Shown here: positions 39,010-51,438 of the stretch, one piece after another
How positions within the stretch are numbered: the stretch's first letter is position 1
How the letters are laid out: each line of letters begins with the position of its first letter
Assembly (NCBI GenBank): GCA_905183005.1
Contig: CAJJDO010000007.1
Span: 1-64,000, forward strand
From: Paramecium pentaurelia
Taxonomy: Eukaryota > Ciliophora > Oligohymenophorea > Peniculida > Parameciidae
Length of the DNA: 64,000 nucleotides
Direction: 5' to 3'
Made by a program: the position numbers and the translations under genes
Notes under the pieces: model-generated
Databases searched by the model: none
What the model was told of the DNA's origin: nothing
Seen by the model: the letters and a program-made list of their open reading frames with translations, nothing else

Positions 39010-40275
39010 ATGGACTAGTCCTAAAGACAAAAGCGATCGAGTATATATTCATAACAATATGAAAAGTTCATCCCACGCAATGTTCAATCTAATCTCTATC
39101 AATTATTTATGAGTGAAGAGAATTCTCAAGGCAATACTTATAATAATCTTCTCTAATCTTCAATATTGGGAAAATCACCAGCTATAAATTAAAAGCTTTT
39201 TAATTACAAAACAGAAAATAAACAAAATGAAATGAATAAGATTATTAATAATGGATTAAATTTCTCTACTACTCCAACAAAAGTGGAACCTGAAAAACCT
39301 CTACGTAAAATTAATAAGAGACCATACAAAATACTAGAGGCTGAAAATTTATAAGATGATTTTTACCTCAATCTTTTAGATTGGTCACCATTTAATGCAT
39401 TAGCAGTAGGACTTGAAAATTCAGTTCTGATATGGTCAGGACATACTTCAAAGGTTTCTCGGTTATGTACACTTGAAGATCCTGACATGGTATGTAGTGT
39501 AGCATGGTCTCAACGCAATCAACATCTCTCTGTTGGAAATACAATGGGTGATGTTGATGTCTGGGATGTAGTAAAATAAAAAGTTATTAGAAAATGGAGT
39601 GGACATTAAGGTAGAATTGGATCATTAGCATGGAATAATTATTTATTAGCTACTGGAAGTAGAGATAGAAACATATTAGTTAGAGATGTTAGATGTCCTA
39701 ATGAATCTATTTAGAAATATGTTGGACACAAGTAAGAAATTTGTGGATTAAAATGGTCATTTGATGAACAACAATTAGCATCAGGAGGAAATGATAATAA
39801 GTTATTTATTTGGTCTTTGAAGAACTAAGGAGAATTAACTCATTTTTCACAACATTAAGCAGCTGTTAAAGCAATTGGTTGGTCACCTCATTAACACAAT
39901 ATTGTTGCTTCTGGTGGAGGTACTGCAGACAGATGCATTCGATTCTTTAATACTTAAACTATAGAATAAGTGGAATGTATAGATACTGGTTCTCAAGTTT
40001 GTAATTTAATGTTTTCTAAAAACTCAAATGAATTAGTTTCAACTCATGGCTATTCCTTAAATTAAATAATTGTTTGGAATTATGCTAATATGTCGAAAGT
40101 TGCTACATTAACCGGTCATACTTAAAGAGTTTTATATTTAAGTGGTTCACCTTGTGGATAAAATATTGTTACTGGAGCAGGTGATGAAAGCCTTCGTTTT
40201 TGGAGTGTATTCCCATCATCTACTTCAAAAAATAATCATGGGATTACTAGAGCAGAAACAATTGACTTAAGATGA
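39010..40275 (+). CDS. Cdh1/Fizzy-related activator of APC/C
   Basis: An intronless 421-residue WD40 protein of the Cdc20/Cdh1 family, which brings substrates to the anaphase-promoting complex. The C-box-like KFIPRN lies near residues 19-24. The entry to the propeller, RPYKILEAENLQDDFYLNLL, corresponds to the KILDAP region. Seven blades follow, with hallmark sequences LDWSPFNALAVGLENSVLIW, GSRDRNILVRDVR, ASGGGTADRCIRFF and GAGDESLRFWSVFP. The C-terminal Leu-Arg resembles the Ile-Arg tail that docks on APC/C. The C-box and the overall propeller resemble Cdh1 (FZR1) more than Cdc20. Confidence 0.92.
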
Positions 40276-40330
40276 TTGATTTTAACTTGAATACTACTAT
40301 TATATTTATTAATTCATTATATTATTCTAT

Positions 40331-42022
40331 ATGTCTATCAAAGTAGCTACGAGAGTCAGACCATTCAATGATCATGAAATTTAAAAAAATCAACCATTGT
40401 GTATTGCTATGAATGGTAACAAGACTATCCTATTTGGTATAAGTGACTTATCAATTAAGATTCTGATAAAGAAAAAGTTTTTCATTTTGATTATTCTTTT
40501 TGGTCTCATGATAAATTTGAAGTTGATGAGAAAGGTTATCGTAAACCACTTCCAAATTCAGGATATGCTGATTAAAATATGATATTTAATACTGTCAGAA
40601 AGGATACAATAAATCAACTGTTTTAAGGATAGAATTGTTGCATTTTAACTTTTGGATAATAAAAAGTATTAACTAAGATTATCTTTTTTAAGTCTGGCAG
40701 ATCTTATACTTTATCAGGAAGTGATGATAATTAAGGATTGATTCATAATTTTGTGCAAGGAATTTTTTAGTAATTATCTTAAAGTTAAACAATTAATACA
40801 AGTAATGACTAACTATTTATTATTTAATAGAATATGAAGTTTACACCAGTATGCTATTTATCTCTAATGAAAATGTTTATGATTAACTTTCTCCAACAAA
40901 TTTCTAATAACTAAAAGTTAGAGAAAATGCACTTTAAGGAGTTTATGTTGAAAATCTAATTGAAGAATAGTTTGATTCACCTGAAAGCTTTGAATAAATT
41001 AGAAAAAAAGGTTTAAATTCCATTTTAAAATATTAAACAATGATGAGTATTCTGTAATTTTGTTGTATTTATAGTTATTAGTCTTACACATATACATACA
41101 ATCTTCCAAATATAAATTAAAGAAACTAAAATGTTAGATGATTAATTAATAGAGAATTTTAGAAGGATAAATTTTGGAGATCTTGCTTGCTTAGATAAAT
41201 CAATTAAGATTAACAACTCTAGTGGATATTAATCCATAAGTAATTAAATTTTCTAAAATAGGTGTGAATATTGGAAAATCACTATCAACATTGGGGGAGG
41301 TTATTTGTAAAATATTAATGTAATCTCAATAATAAGATCAAAAGATTTATCCACCTTACAGAAATTCTAAATTAACCAGGATTTTACAACAGACTTTGAA
41401 TTTAAAATCGAATATAATTCTAATTTTAACAATTAGCCCAGCCATTAATGCTTTTGAACAAACATTAGGTAACCTTCGGTTTGCATATCAATTTATGAAA
41501 ATTAAGAATAATGATGGCTGTAAGTAAAAGATAGCAGAGAATAATTAATTTCTAAATTAAAATGAAGCAGAAACCCAAATTTAAACATAAACAAAAATAG
41601 TTTAAAGCAATATCAAATAATAAATTGAAAATAAATAAGATTGCGAAATATATTAAAATACATAATTTATTGAAAAATTTAATAAATCAGAGGAAATGTA
41701 TAGTAATAATGATATTCAGTATAAAGCAGTGATTTCGCAAAGAGATGGAATTATTGAATTGAAACCTTTTTCTCAGGAATCTTGTGAAAATATTTTTGTA
41801 AATAATCAACAAATAAAAGAATTAACAAAATTGTCTCACAATGATAGGATTACTTTTGGAAAATCAACTACTCTATTAGTATAATATTTTGGATAAGAGA
41901 AAATACAATCTGATTCAAATATAATCTTTGTAGAGAAGGATACAACAAAAACATCTGAAAATAATCCAATCATTGAAGATGTTAATAAAAGTATAGATTT
42001 TGAACAATAATTAAATTAATGA
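40331..42022 (+). CDS. Kinesin-3-like protein with degenerate motor and FHA domain
   Basis: A 520-residue protein; five introns (40437-40459, 40666-40692, 40802-40830, 41047-41074, 41240-41261) bring the coding length to exactly 521 codons. The N-terminus SIKVATRVRPFNDHE and the segments FDYSFWSHD, ENVYDQL, LKVRENALQGVYVENL, NIGKSLSTLGEVI and YPPYRNSKLTRILQQTL identify a kinesin motor closest to kinesin-3. The C-terminal FHA-like part ends LSHNDRITFGKSTTLLVQYF. Nucleotide motifs are altered: the P-loop GQTGSGKS reads GQQKSGRS, switch I SSRSH reads SLTHI, and switch II DLAGSE reads DLACLD. ATP hydrolysis is therefore doubtful. Introns and frame are intact, so this looks like a maintained pseudo-motor. 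Two introns end in AAG. Confidence 0.83.
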
Positions 42023-42099
42023 AATTATAATAATTAAACTTTTAATTAAGATTTTCATAATTTAGAAATATATAATTTTATTTAAATATCATATTATAG

Positions 42100-42378
42100 T
42101 CATTTAAAGATATGAGTTTACTCATTTTCACTTAATTTATCTTGTCTAAATTATGATTTGTAAATATCTTCTTCAATATTATAATTCCTCTCTCATTAAA
42201 CTAATTCGATATTTTTAATATGAAATAGTATGTTTCCTGTTTCCAAAGAGTGTGAGATATTGTATTGAGATTTGATATTCACAATATTATTCTTAATAAT
42301 AAATAAATTTTATTCTGACTTATTAAGTTAAAGATAATTATTATCTACTCTATAATTGTTAGATCTTTAAAATTACAT
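42100..42378 (-). pseudogene. Short ORF interrupted by one in-frame TGA
   Basis: ATG 42378 opens 61 codons (RSNNYRVDNNYLQLNKSEQN..., SHSLETGNILFHIKNIELVQ) to TGA at 42193-42195. The same frame then continues for another 30 coding-like codons (ERNYNIEEDIYKSQF...) to a second TGA at 42100. No intron of multiple-of-three length removes the first TGA. It may be a point-mutated gene, a short gene with a coding-like tail, or readthrough. The first part faintly resembles an FHA-like beta region. Confidence 0.35.
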
Positions 42379-42400
42379 TTAATTTATTTAATAAAATAAA

Positions 42401-43710
42401 ATGGAAACATCCATTCATTGTTAATTGCACTAAGAATATTAAGTGTAATACATTTTCCTTAATCAGAATAATATAAAATTTGGTTGTATTGAGTGTATAT
42501 CAGATTTGTAAGATGAAAATCATAATGCAAATATTTTCAAAAATATTTTTCTATTGCATGATGTAATATCAACCATAAAATTTTTAGATATAAAGCAGTC
42601 CTTAAAAATTATTAACATAGATTTCAAATATTGATGACTAAAACCTGTAGTTTTATAGTTGCTTACATAAGAAAACAGAGACAATAATAATGTAAACTTT
42701 CTAAAATTGGGAAAACAATATGAGGAATTTTCAAAAAAAGATAGATAACATCATTCTTCAATAAAAAGAATTTGTGGAACAACTTCTTATCAACTATAAA
42801 AATACAATTAAATAACTCTAGCAGGTAAGAATACATTAACTTAGGAAATAAAATTCGAAGAATTCTAAAACCTAATTAAAGAATTTGGAACTGCTAATGA
42901 AAAACTTCAAAATGATGTTTTAGAATAAATTTCGCATAAGATTACTTAACATTTTGAAAGTTTAGATAAAAACAATGCAAAAGAATTAAATGAATCTTTA
43001 AAAAGAATAAAATAAGAGTATATAAATCAAGCAGAAAAGTATATTTGTATGAATAATATAGTTTAAATCAGCCTGATATTTAAGAATTGTAAACTTCGTT
43101 CTAATAACTGATTAAATCAACAAATGATTTATATTCATAAATGGGAAAGTCTTTCAATTATATAACTTAAATGAATTCCTCATTAATTCCTAACAGTTAC
43201 TCAAAATATTTATTAGGACTTATTAAAAACAAATTAAATTAGGATATCAAATAAATAAAACTTCTATATTTAGGATCAAGAGATGGACTTAATGGTCAAT
43301 CTTTATGGAACAAAATTGATGGAAAAAAGCATTTAATATATATTTTTAAATCAAAAAATCCAGGAAATAATATTTTTGGGTCATACATCTCTTGCAAAGT
43401 AAACTAAGATTTAAATAATTGGTAATCTGATGAATCTTTGAGTTCATTTATTTTTTCTTATACTCACAATGAGATATATCCTTTAAAATAGTCTTAAAAA
43501 TAGCATGCTATTCTCTGTTAACCGATAAGCTATGCTGTTTGGATTGGAATGAGTGGAAATATTGGAATTTGTAATGATTTTATTAATGGATAATCTTATT
43601 TAGGTTCTTCATATGAATGGGATAAATTTGAAAACCAAAGAAGTTCCCATTTATTTGGAGGAGATTCTCCAAATATTGAAGAATGTGAAGTTTATGAATT
43701 ATAAATTTGA
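42401..43710 (+). CDS. TLDc-domain protein with N-terminal Cys/His motif
   Basis: A 413-residue protein; introns at 42563-42587 (25 nt), 42825-42844 (20 nt) and 43039-43061 (23 nt) give 414 codons. Residues 1-45 carry Cys and His pairs (HCQLHQEY, GCIECI) like a B-box-type zinc site. A central coiled coil follows. The C-terminal TLDc domain is recognised by LLYLGSRDGLNGQSLWNKID, HLIYIFKSKNPGNNIFGSYI and SSFIFSYTHNEIYPLK. It ends with FGGDSPNIEECEVYEL. TLDc proteins elsewhere act in oxidative stress resistance and in V-ATPase regulation. Large TLDc families occur in ciliates. The specific role is unknown. Confidence 0.82.
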
Positions 43711-43914
43711 ACATAAATTAAATATATTTAAATTATGTTTATTTTCTTAAGTATGAAAAAAATGGATATAAACATAATTAAAAAACTCAACTAATATAAC
43801 ACTTTTGATTATAAAAAAAGTAATTAGATTGATAATTAATATAATAAATCTAAAGTGATAAATAAATCTATATAGCTTATTTTAAGTAGTCATCAAATCA
43901 TATTAAAATTTCAA

Positions 43915-44334
43915 TCATAATTTCTAACAAACCTTTTCTAAATAAGCTCTTTCTGCAAGTTCAGTGGATATTTCAGTTTTAAGTTTCTAAATTTCATCTC
44001 GTTAATGAGAATTTTCCTTTAATTATTATTAAAGTAAGAGTCTTTTATTGCTAATCCTATTAATAATGAAATACTTTTGTTAAAGATTTGCCAATGTTTA
44101 TTCCATTTATTATATGTACATTTTTAAAGTTCTGTTTTCTTCTTAGGTATCATATCCTCTTTTGAAAGGACTTTTAGATTATCTCTTATTTTGCATAGGT
44201 TATGTATAGACTCTGAAACATGGTTAATTTACTCTAATGATTGGCTAAGTTTATTATGCTCTTTATATGAATGAATTTGCTGGACCAAAACTAAATGTTT
44301 ATTAGCTTATTGTAGGTTGTTATGATAATCTCAT
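43915..44334 (-). CDS. Hypothetical coiled-coil protein
   Basis: About 139 residues from the second in-frame ATG (44334); ATG 44394 would add 20 residues but leave only 31 bp to the divergent Rab gene. The N-terminal part is Gln/Pro/Ser-rich (RLSQQPTISQQTFSFGPANS), and the C-terminal half is a coiled coil (EEILR-like heptads; KENSHQRDEIQKLKTEISTE). An 18-nt GTATTT...AATAG stretch inside could be an in-frame intron. No family is recognised. Confidence 0.6.
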
Positions 44335-44425
44335 AAAGCTGTTATTAATTTTTATTGTGTAATTATTTGAAATATTTAGAAAGAAATTATTCATATTCGA
44401 TTTCATCAAATATTATAATATAATT

Positions 44426-45125
44426 ATGACAGAATAATCTTTAGACTTTGATTACATGTTTAAATTTGTCATAATAGGAGATTCATGTAATTAAGTAAAT
44501 TAACTTTAGCTGTTGGAAAATCATGCATTCTCAGTAGAATAAATGGAAACTCTTTTAAAGATAACCATGAAGTTACATTGGGTGTTGATATAGCTACTAA
44601 AATATTAAAAGTATAGGGGAAAATAATAAAGGCAAGGATTTGGGACACTGCTGGATAAGAAAATTTTAGATCTATTACAAGATCATATTATAGAGGGTGA
44701 GTAATTTAATAAAATATAGAGCTATTGGAATAATGTTAGTATTTGATATGAAGAATAGAGAATCTTTTGAAAATATTAAGAGTTGGCAATAAGAGATCAA
44801 TTAATATGCAAATGAGAAAATTAAAATAATATTAATTGCAAATAAGTCAGATCTAATGAATAAAAGGTAAACTATATCAATATTAAGGGAAGTAACTACT
44901 GAGGAAGGATAATAATTAGCAAAAAAGATTGGAAGTTAATATATTGAAACCTCTGCTTTAAATGGTAAAAATATAGAAGAAACTTTATAATTATTATCAT
45001 AATCCATATTAAAATTGATTCAAGAGAATCATATTGATTTGACTAATAAAAATTGTGGTGTTTTGCTTCCAAACAAAACTGAAACCCCTAATGAAGCAAT
45101 TTCTTAAGATAGATGTAAATGCTGA
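44426..45125 (+). CDS. Rab-family small GTPase
   Basis: A 210-residue Rab with introns at 44487-44509, 44697-44719 and 44867-44887; the coding sum is 211 codons. G1 is GDSSVGKSC, switch I HEVTLGVDIATK, G3 DTAGQENFRSIT, G4 NKSDL and G5 ETSALNGKN. The C-terminal Cys-Lys-Cys is a geranylgeranylation signal. Rab signature stretches SYYRGAIGIMLVFD and SWQQEINQYA are present. The closest look is to the Rab1/8/10-type secretory group, but subgroup assignment by eye is not safe. The third intron is 21 nt, ends AAG, and would add seven codons without a stop if retained. Confidence 0.92.
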
Positions 45126-45489
45126 GTTCTAAGAAGTTGAGTCTGAAAATTTTAGATTATGGTTTAATTAAAGCACGTTATATCCAAGTTTAAATATAAT
45201 TAAATCTCCGGCATCCTTCCTAAATTTTATATAAAAATATTCCTAAATCAATAATCTCTTAATAAAATTCTCTCTAAAAAATAGTATATGACAAAAAATT
45301 ATAGTTATATATCATAAGAGTAGAAGATTAAGTTATTAATGATTTAATATCTTTAAATGAAATATTATTTCATTTTGTATAAAGTAACAACCAATTACAG
45401 CATTAACTATCATAGTATTTAATATATATTTTCATCTTTGGATTCATATTTAACTATGATTAGATATAATAAATATATTAAATTAATGA
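45126..45489. other. Convergent 3' spacer, nothing seen
   Basis: A 364-bp AT-rich spacer between the 3' ends of the Rab and LRR genes. No ORF or structure stands out. Confidence 0.5.
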
Positions 45490-47203
45490 TCATTACGCAT
45501 TTATTTAATCAATAACTGATAAAATATATGAGTTAAAGAAATAATCAAACTAATTTATATTAATTTTTGGTATCACGTTATCATCAATTTCTATGCTTTC
45601 TTAAGCGTTAGATTTCATTTCAGAGAATTTATGGAAGTATCTTTTATCTCTATCATCAAGAGAAAATAGAAAATTCACATATGATTTCAATATTGTCGAG
45701 TTATTAATTTCATTTTTTTCTATTTATAGAATTTCAATCTTTTGAAAAAAATTCTGTAATAGATTTATTTCATGTAGATTACATATTCTATTATGTTGCA
45801 AAGTCAATTTAGTAATTTTATTAAAATTAAAGAGATTACAATTATCCAAATTTTCTAATTCATAATATTTTAGAACCAAACTATCAACCTCGATTTAATC
45901 AATATTTTTAGGATTTCCATATACAATTAAACATTTTGAAAGTATAAAATATTTACTGACACATATTTCAATAGGTTCTTTATGGTTAAATTGCTTTTTG
46001 ATTAACCTAATTTTCTCTATTTCATTTTGATTAAATAAATCTGATTTTGTCTTTTTATTTAACTTTTTTATAAAAGAAAAATCAGGAACAAAATTTATTT
46101 ATGCTTATTTCACAGAAAATTAATTAATATGCCTTTCCCTTTTACCTTATTAACTAATTTCAGTTCTATAATTATTACTATATTCCCCTGAATTCTTCTT
46201 GATAATCTTTTATATTAGCTATTAATTAAAAGTATAGCCTTATTTAGCTTAAGAAGTAGATGGAAATGGAGTCTGTTCGCTAAAATCAATAATGTTTAAT
46301 TTTTGTTCTTTTGCAATTAATGCATCTGAGGTATCTAGCTTTAAGCTTTTTTATGTTTCCACAGATTTGCATCTAAGTTTGGCTGGCTGCATTTATCCAG
46401 TCAAATCATTTAGATATTCTAAATAATTTTCATATTGAATAAATCTTGAAAAAGGATTGCCTTAGACATAAATTTATCTTATCTTTGGTATTTTTGCTAA
46501 TTATGATGATTCAAATGCTTTTATTATTTAATTATTCTATAAGGACAGAATTTATAATTACTCTAAGTAAGGGATTTCTGTGAAGTAAGTAATCTAAATC
46601 AATTAAAAATATACTTTATTCTCATCTAAATATACCTTCTATAAATTATACAATCCATATAAATTGACAGAAGAAATATTATTCTTCTATAAATTGAGAA
46701 CTTTTAAATTATATAGATTCTATAGATCTACTCTTTCTATCATATTAATTTTAGCATCTAGAATTTTTAAGCATTGTGGTAAATTCTTAATTTCTTTTAC
46801 TTTATTATAGGATATCATTAGAACTTAAATATTTAATTAATTAATCTCTGTTATTTCTTTTATTTAGTTAGCTGATAAATCAATATAATTTAAATTTTTG
46901 TATTCTAACAAACCTTTCATTGATGATATTTAATTATTCTTTAATACTAGCATTCTAAAAAATAACTCTTAAATACTCTTTATTTAAGTTTTCTTATATT
47001 ATAGGAATCGAATGTAATTACTATTAGGATTCAACATTATTATTTATCTATTCTTTTTCAAAATGCTTGACTTTGACTGGTCTTCTTTTAGTAGAATCTG
47101 CTCTAATCATCATTTAAGACAAAGCAACAATTTACTGTTGAGTTGGTGTTTTGATCTATAATCTTGATGGTGTTTTCCATCTAAAGTTTGATCTAGTCTG
47201 CAT
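45490..47203 (-). CDS. Leucine-rich-repeat protein
   Basis: About 560 residues from ATG 47203 to TGA 45490. One intron of 28 or 31 nt near 47110 (starting GTTGCT) is needed to join the frames. After a basic, Ser/Thr-rich N-terminus come about six SDS22-like LRRs: LVLKNNQISSMKGLLEYKNL, NYIDLSANQIKEITEINQLN, KVLNLQKNNISSVNLYGLYN, YLDENKV, LQILSLQNNQIIKAFESSQL and IYVQGNPFSRF. A second, weaker LRR-like stretch is near the C-terminus (KITKLTLQHNRICNLHEINL). LRRs of this type mediate protein binding in ciliary and cytoskeletal scaffolds; the partner is unknown. Confidence 0.83.
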
Positions 47204-47750
47204 TAATTAAAAATTAATATTATTTTTAAGTTAAAAATATTATATAAAATCAATTGTTCTCTTTGAATTCTAATTATATTTTATTGATATAAACTTTCTA
47301 TTTAATCAATATCCATTCAAGTTTTATAATATATATCTAATTATTTAAAAGAATTAGTGATATTTATAAATAAAAAAAAGAATGATTATATTACCATAAT
47401 ATCTACTTTATAATCACAATAATTCAAAAAATTTATGTTTAATAAGAATTTAATTTGTTAGACAGATATTTAAGGTAATAAGAATTAAAGAATTCATATT
47501 TTCTTAAATAATCAAAAATGAATGGTATAGACAATTATTATATATCGAAGAAACATATTCTTTAATTTTAAGCCTTATTTATTTTATTTAGAAGTTGGAA
47601 TGTGTTAAAAAAGGTATTAATTTATCAAATTTATGATATGTTTGATTTTTTAAATAAAAGATATATTAAATTCATAATTCATAAATTTTGGAGAAAAAAA
47701 TTCATTATATTAATTTATAAAATTATTTGTTATTTATATAAACAAGAAAT
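47204..47750. other. Intergenic, nothing seen
   Basis: A 547-bp AT-rich spacer between divergently transcribed genes. No convincing ORF. Confidence 0.5.
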
Positions 47751-48099
47751 ATGCAGATCAGCAATTAATTGTAATTAAGTTCGACTTTACAGTATTTATT
47801 ACAGAATATTTAGATAATTACTTAAACAGTTCTACATTCCCTAGCTTTTATAGTTTTAGTTAAGTATATACAGCAATACTAGTTAATAACTTCGATTTGC
47901 AAACTAAAGTGCAAATTAAAATGACTAATTGATCATAAAAGAGGAATATTAGGAAGAAGCCTAAACAAATACAAAGAGTGCTTAAAGTATAAAAACAAAG
48001 TTTCAGACAAAAAAATAAGGGAATTCTTCAGTTTTACATAAATTAGAACATTCTTAGAAATATAATGATCAAGTGAAATCGAAAAAAGTAATAAAATGA
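47751..48099 (+). CDS. Small Gln/Lys-rich protein, unknown
   Basis: A model of 108 residues with a 22-nt intron at 47771-47792 (GTAATT...TTACAG); 109 codons after removal. It starts MQISNQFIYYRIFRQLLKQF, then a Gln/Ser/Asn-rich region and a charged tail (KEEYQEEAQTNTKSAQSIKT) ending KKVIK. No domain is recognised. The frame closes neatly after one typical intron, which supports a real gene. Confidence 0.55.
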
Positions 48100-48950
48100 T
48101 TATAAATATTAATTTTTAAACTACTTTAATAAATGAATGAGCTATTTCGTGAAGACTTACTACGATTTATATATGAATAATTTCCTAACAGTAAAATAAA
48201 TATGGCAATATTATATAATATATAATTGAACATATATGTAAATATATAATAAATAATAAATTTTATTTTTTAAAAAAGCATCTTAAAAAATAAAATTATT
48301 ATTTGTTGGATTCTTTTTTTAAATCTTTCATATCGATGATATAAATTAGTTTAGAGAGTTAGGCTTATGCAATTACACAACCATTAAATCTTCTATCTCT
48401 CATTTTATTTGTGAATAATGAATGGAAAATCAAAATGATGGTTAAAAGATTATTTTATGGTTTGATAATAATACATAAGGGATTTACTTTAATAAATAAT
48501 CAAGTTTGATAATAAATATATTTTGAAATTAGTGTCTTTCTAACTGTTTATTCATTTGAACAGAAACTACTTTATATAATTTATTAGATTATTTAAATCT
48601 TATGTTCAGATTATGATTGTATTTTGAATTGAACTAATTGGAATTAACATTAATAAAAATTTATACTTTTGAAATTAGGGAATAGCTAAATCACAAAAAA
48701 TTAAAAATCAGATGTATTTAAATATTCATTAAAATAAGGCTAAATATAATTAGTAAAGGATGTTCAATTATTTAAAGTTTTATCATTAGAATTGATAAGA
48801 TTAAAATGATTCATCAATTAGAATGCCTACTATAAATAGTAGAAAGAGATCCTGGATTTAAATTAATCAAATGGAAATTTATGAATATTGGAATTAGCTT
48901 ATGATTTTAATAATAAATATTGTAATTATTGATATAATTTAAATAAATAA
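48100..48950. other. Intergenic with one coding-like minus-strand segment
   Basis: An 851-bp spacer upstream of KAP3. A minus-strand frame starting at an ATG near 48405 (MRDRRFNGCVIAQAQLSKLI, then YIIDMKDLKKESNK) looks coding, but its frame runs without TGA into the neighbouring gene and I could not find its end. The rest shows nothing. Confidence 0.35.
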
Positions 48951-50805
48951 ATGGATTCTGAAGATTTGCTTGAAAAATTATTAGAAGCATTTTATGATGA
49001 GAAAATAGAGCCTAAAAAGGAAGCAGCAAAGAAAATTCTTGGGTTGGCTGCTCGATAAGAAAATCTAGAATTATTGATTTCTCATGGTATTTATTTATAA
49101 TAATTCAATTTAGAATAATTCCTATCAACAATATCTAGAACTTTGAGAGATGAACATAAAAAATCAACAGAACTTACTCTCTATTTATTATGTGTTTTTT
49201 ACATTGTGTCAAACTATTTAGAGTTTCATTAAATATTATCTGAGCATTAAATAGGAGATATAACAATGAAAATAATAGAATCATAAATTTAGAGATTTGA
49301 TTTGAGATATGCAGAATTGATGGAAAAATAAGGTTAACCTTAGCAATTATAGGAATTAAGAAAATTAAATCTGATGATAGCAAAATAAGAGAAGTTATTT
49401 TATGTAGGATTTACTATTTTGATGAATATGGCTGAAGATCCCATTATAGAGAATAAGATGAGGAAACGAAAGATTATAACATTTTTACTTAGAATGTTAG
49501 AAAGAAATAATTTCTATTTATTAATAGTGACATTATTGTTTTTAAAAAAATTGAGTATTGTAAATGAATGTAAAATGTAAATGGTTGAAGAGAATTGCAT
49601 TAGAAAGTTAAAGAGATTCTTTAGTGCTGATAATAATGTATTGTTACAATTAAGTTTAGGTAAATTATAGATATGAATATAATAATAGGTGTTCTTAAAA
49701 ATTTAAGTTTTGACTCTGAAGCTCGATTATAAATTGAATAAAATGGATTTATTCCAGATATTGTAAAGATGTTGAAAATACCAAATTATCGATTTGTATC
49801 AATAGTTTTGTTGTATTTACTTACTTTAGATGATAAAATCAGATTAACATTTGGTTTTACTGAATGTATGACTTTGGTTGTAAAATTAATGCTTCATTTC
49901 CCTGAACCTGTAATTGGAAAAGAATTAATATCTTTAGCTGTTAATTTATCAACAAGTTCAAGAAATGTTGATCATATTACAGAGCAAGAATTTTAATAAA
50001 TAGTTTAGAGAGCTATAACAAATTCAGATACTTTGTTATTTAGATTTGTTAAAGGAGTAATTGAAAACTCTACAAATCCAGAAGTGTAGACATGTGCAAA
50101 AGGATTTGTGAGACATTTTATGAAATTATTAGTTACATAAGGAAAAGAAGAAGATATTAAATTTGAAATCATAGGGATTATGAGTGCATTAGATTTATAA
50201 GAAAATTGGATTAAATTATTAAATGAACCATTTATTGAATTTTTACATAATAATTTAGCTGTTGGAATGGTTGATGATGATATTGTATTAGAAACAATGA
50301 TGTTGGTATCATCTATAGCATCTTCATAAAATTCAGCTGAAAAATTATTTAAGAGTAGAATACTAAATGCTTTGTCTTAAGTTTATTGTGAAAAAGGAGA
50401 TGATGATGAATTTGTTGTACAATATTTGTATTGTTTAAACTAATTTCTGTTTCATAAAATAGGAATATCATAAATATTGGAATAGTAAAAATATTCATAT
50501 TTTGAGGGATGAAATCTTAATTTAGATTATATAATAATTAAATGATAAAAACAAAAAAGTTAAGTAGATGTCAGAAGAAGTCTTAGATATATTAAGAGAA
50601 TATGATTAGGAATTATGTGAAAAAATTAAAGAAATCAAATTTGGTGAATATAATTAATTATGGATTGAGCATCTAAATGAATAAGAGCTCATGTATATAC
50701 TTAATTCAAAAAAATAGGTTATAAGATGGAGCTGATATGGCATTTGAAGATGAATATGGCGGTAATGAATTAGATCCAAAAATGTGGGATTCAGACAATG
50801 ATTGA
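48951..50805 (+). CDS. KAP3: Kinesin-associated protein KAP3 (kinesin-2 non-motor subunit)
   Basis: A 583-residue armadillo-repeat protein with introns at 49087-49113, 49660-49688, 50485-50506 and 50693-50717; the coding sum is 584 codons. Family features are clear: PKKEAAKKILGLAARQENLE, SRTLRDEHKKSTELTLYLLC, FTILMNMAEDPIIENKMRKR, LSLGVLKNLSFDSEARLQIE, DDDEFVVQYLYCLNQFLFH and LNDKNKKVKQMSEEVLDILR. It is shorter than animal KAP3 (about 790 residues), mainly at the termini. KAP3 holds the two kinesin-2 motors together for anterograde intraflagellar transport, so it acts in cilia. The third intron has an unusual GAG end, but it is the only way I found to join two segments that both align to KAP3. 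Confidence 0.92.
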
Positions 50806-50928
50806 TTATTTTATTATAATCAATAAAATAGACTTAAAAAGTTATTTTCAAATCATTTTTTTTTTCAAATCCATAAAATACTCTATATAAATTATTTTCA
50901 AATCCTTCAAAGGATAATAATAAATATA

Positions 50929-51302
50929 ATGAATTTACAGAATAAATAGTCTGATTAGAAGTGTGTCATCTGTCTAAACATAGCTTCCAACTAAGTAAGA
51001 TATTTTGTTTTTAAATATATTAGGTAAATTTAGATTAATGCAATCATTTATTCTGTTTTGCATGTATTAATAAATGGTCTGAAAAAAGTCACTAATGTCC
51101 TTAATGTAGAGCTATGTTTTCTTGTTTTTATGAAATCAAAAATGATTCTAAAATAGAGTATATTCTATTTAATTCTAATAGTATAATAAGACATGAAGCA
51201 CCGCAAATCATTAATAATACTTAAGATAAACTTATTATGGCTTTAGCTGATATCGATAATACTTACTATGACTTAATGTTATAATAAATTGATTTTATAT
51301 GA
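50929..51302 (+). CDS. Small RING-finger protein
   Basis: A 114-residue protein with a 29-nt intron (50995-51023); the coding sum is 115 codons. The C3HC4 RING is complete: CVIC, then LDQCNHLFCFACINKW (Cys-x-His-x2-Cys-x2-Cys), then CPQC. This type is a probable E3 ubiquitin ligase, the RING recruiting an E2. The tail is short, with no further domain. The intron falls just before the third zinc ligand, a common place in RING genes of this kind. Confidence 0.85.
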
Positions 51303-51438
51303 ATAATTATATATAATTATTAATAATTTTGAATGTATTGAGATTAAATATAATCATTCATTTAAATAAATACAAGCAACTATTTAATTAAATTTATTAT
51401 GAAATAAATAAACTATTTTTTTATATATGAATAAGTAA

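Noticed and set aside
42193..42195. Selenocysteine codon
   Set aside because: The surrounding sequence shows no selenoprotein motif and no obvious downstream SECIS hairpin was seen, so mutation or error is simpler.
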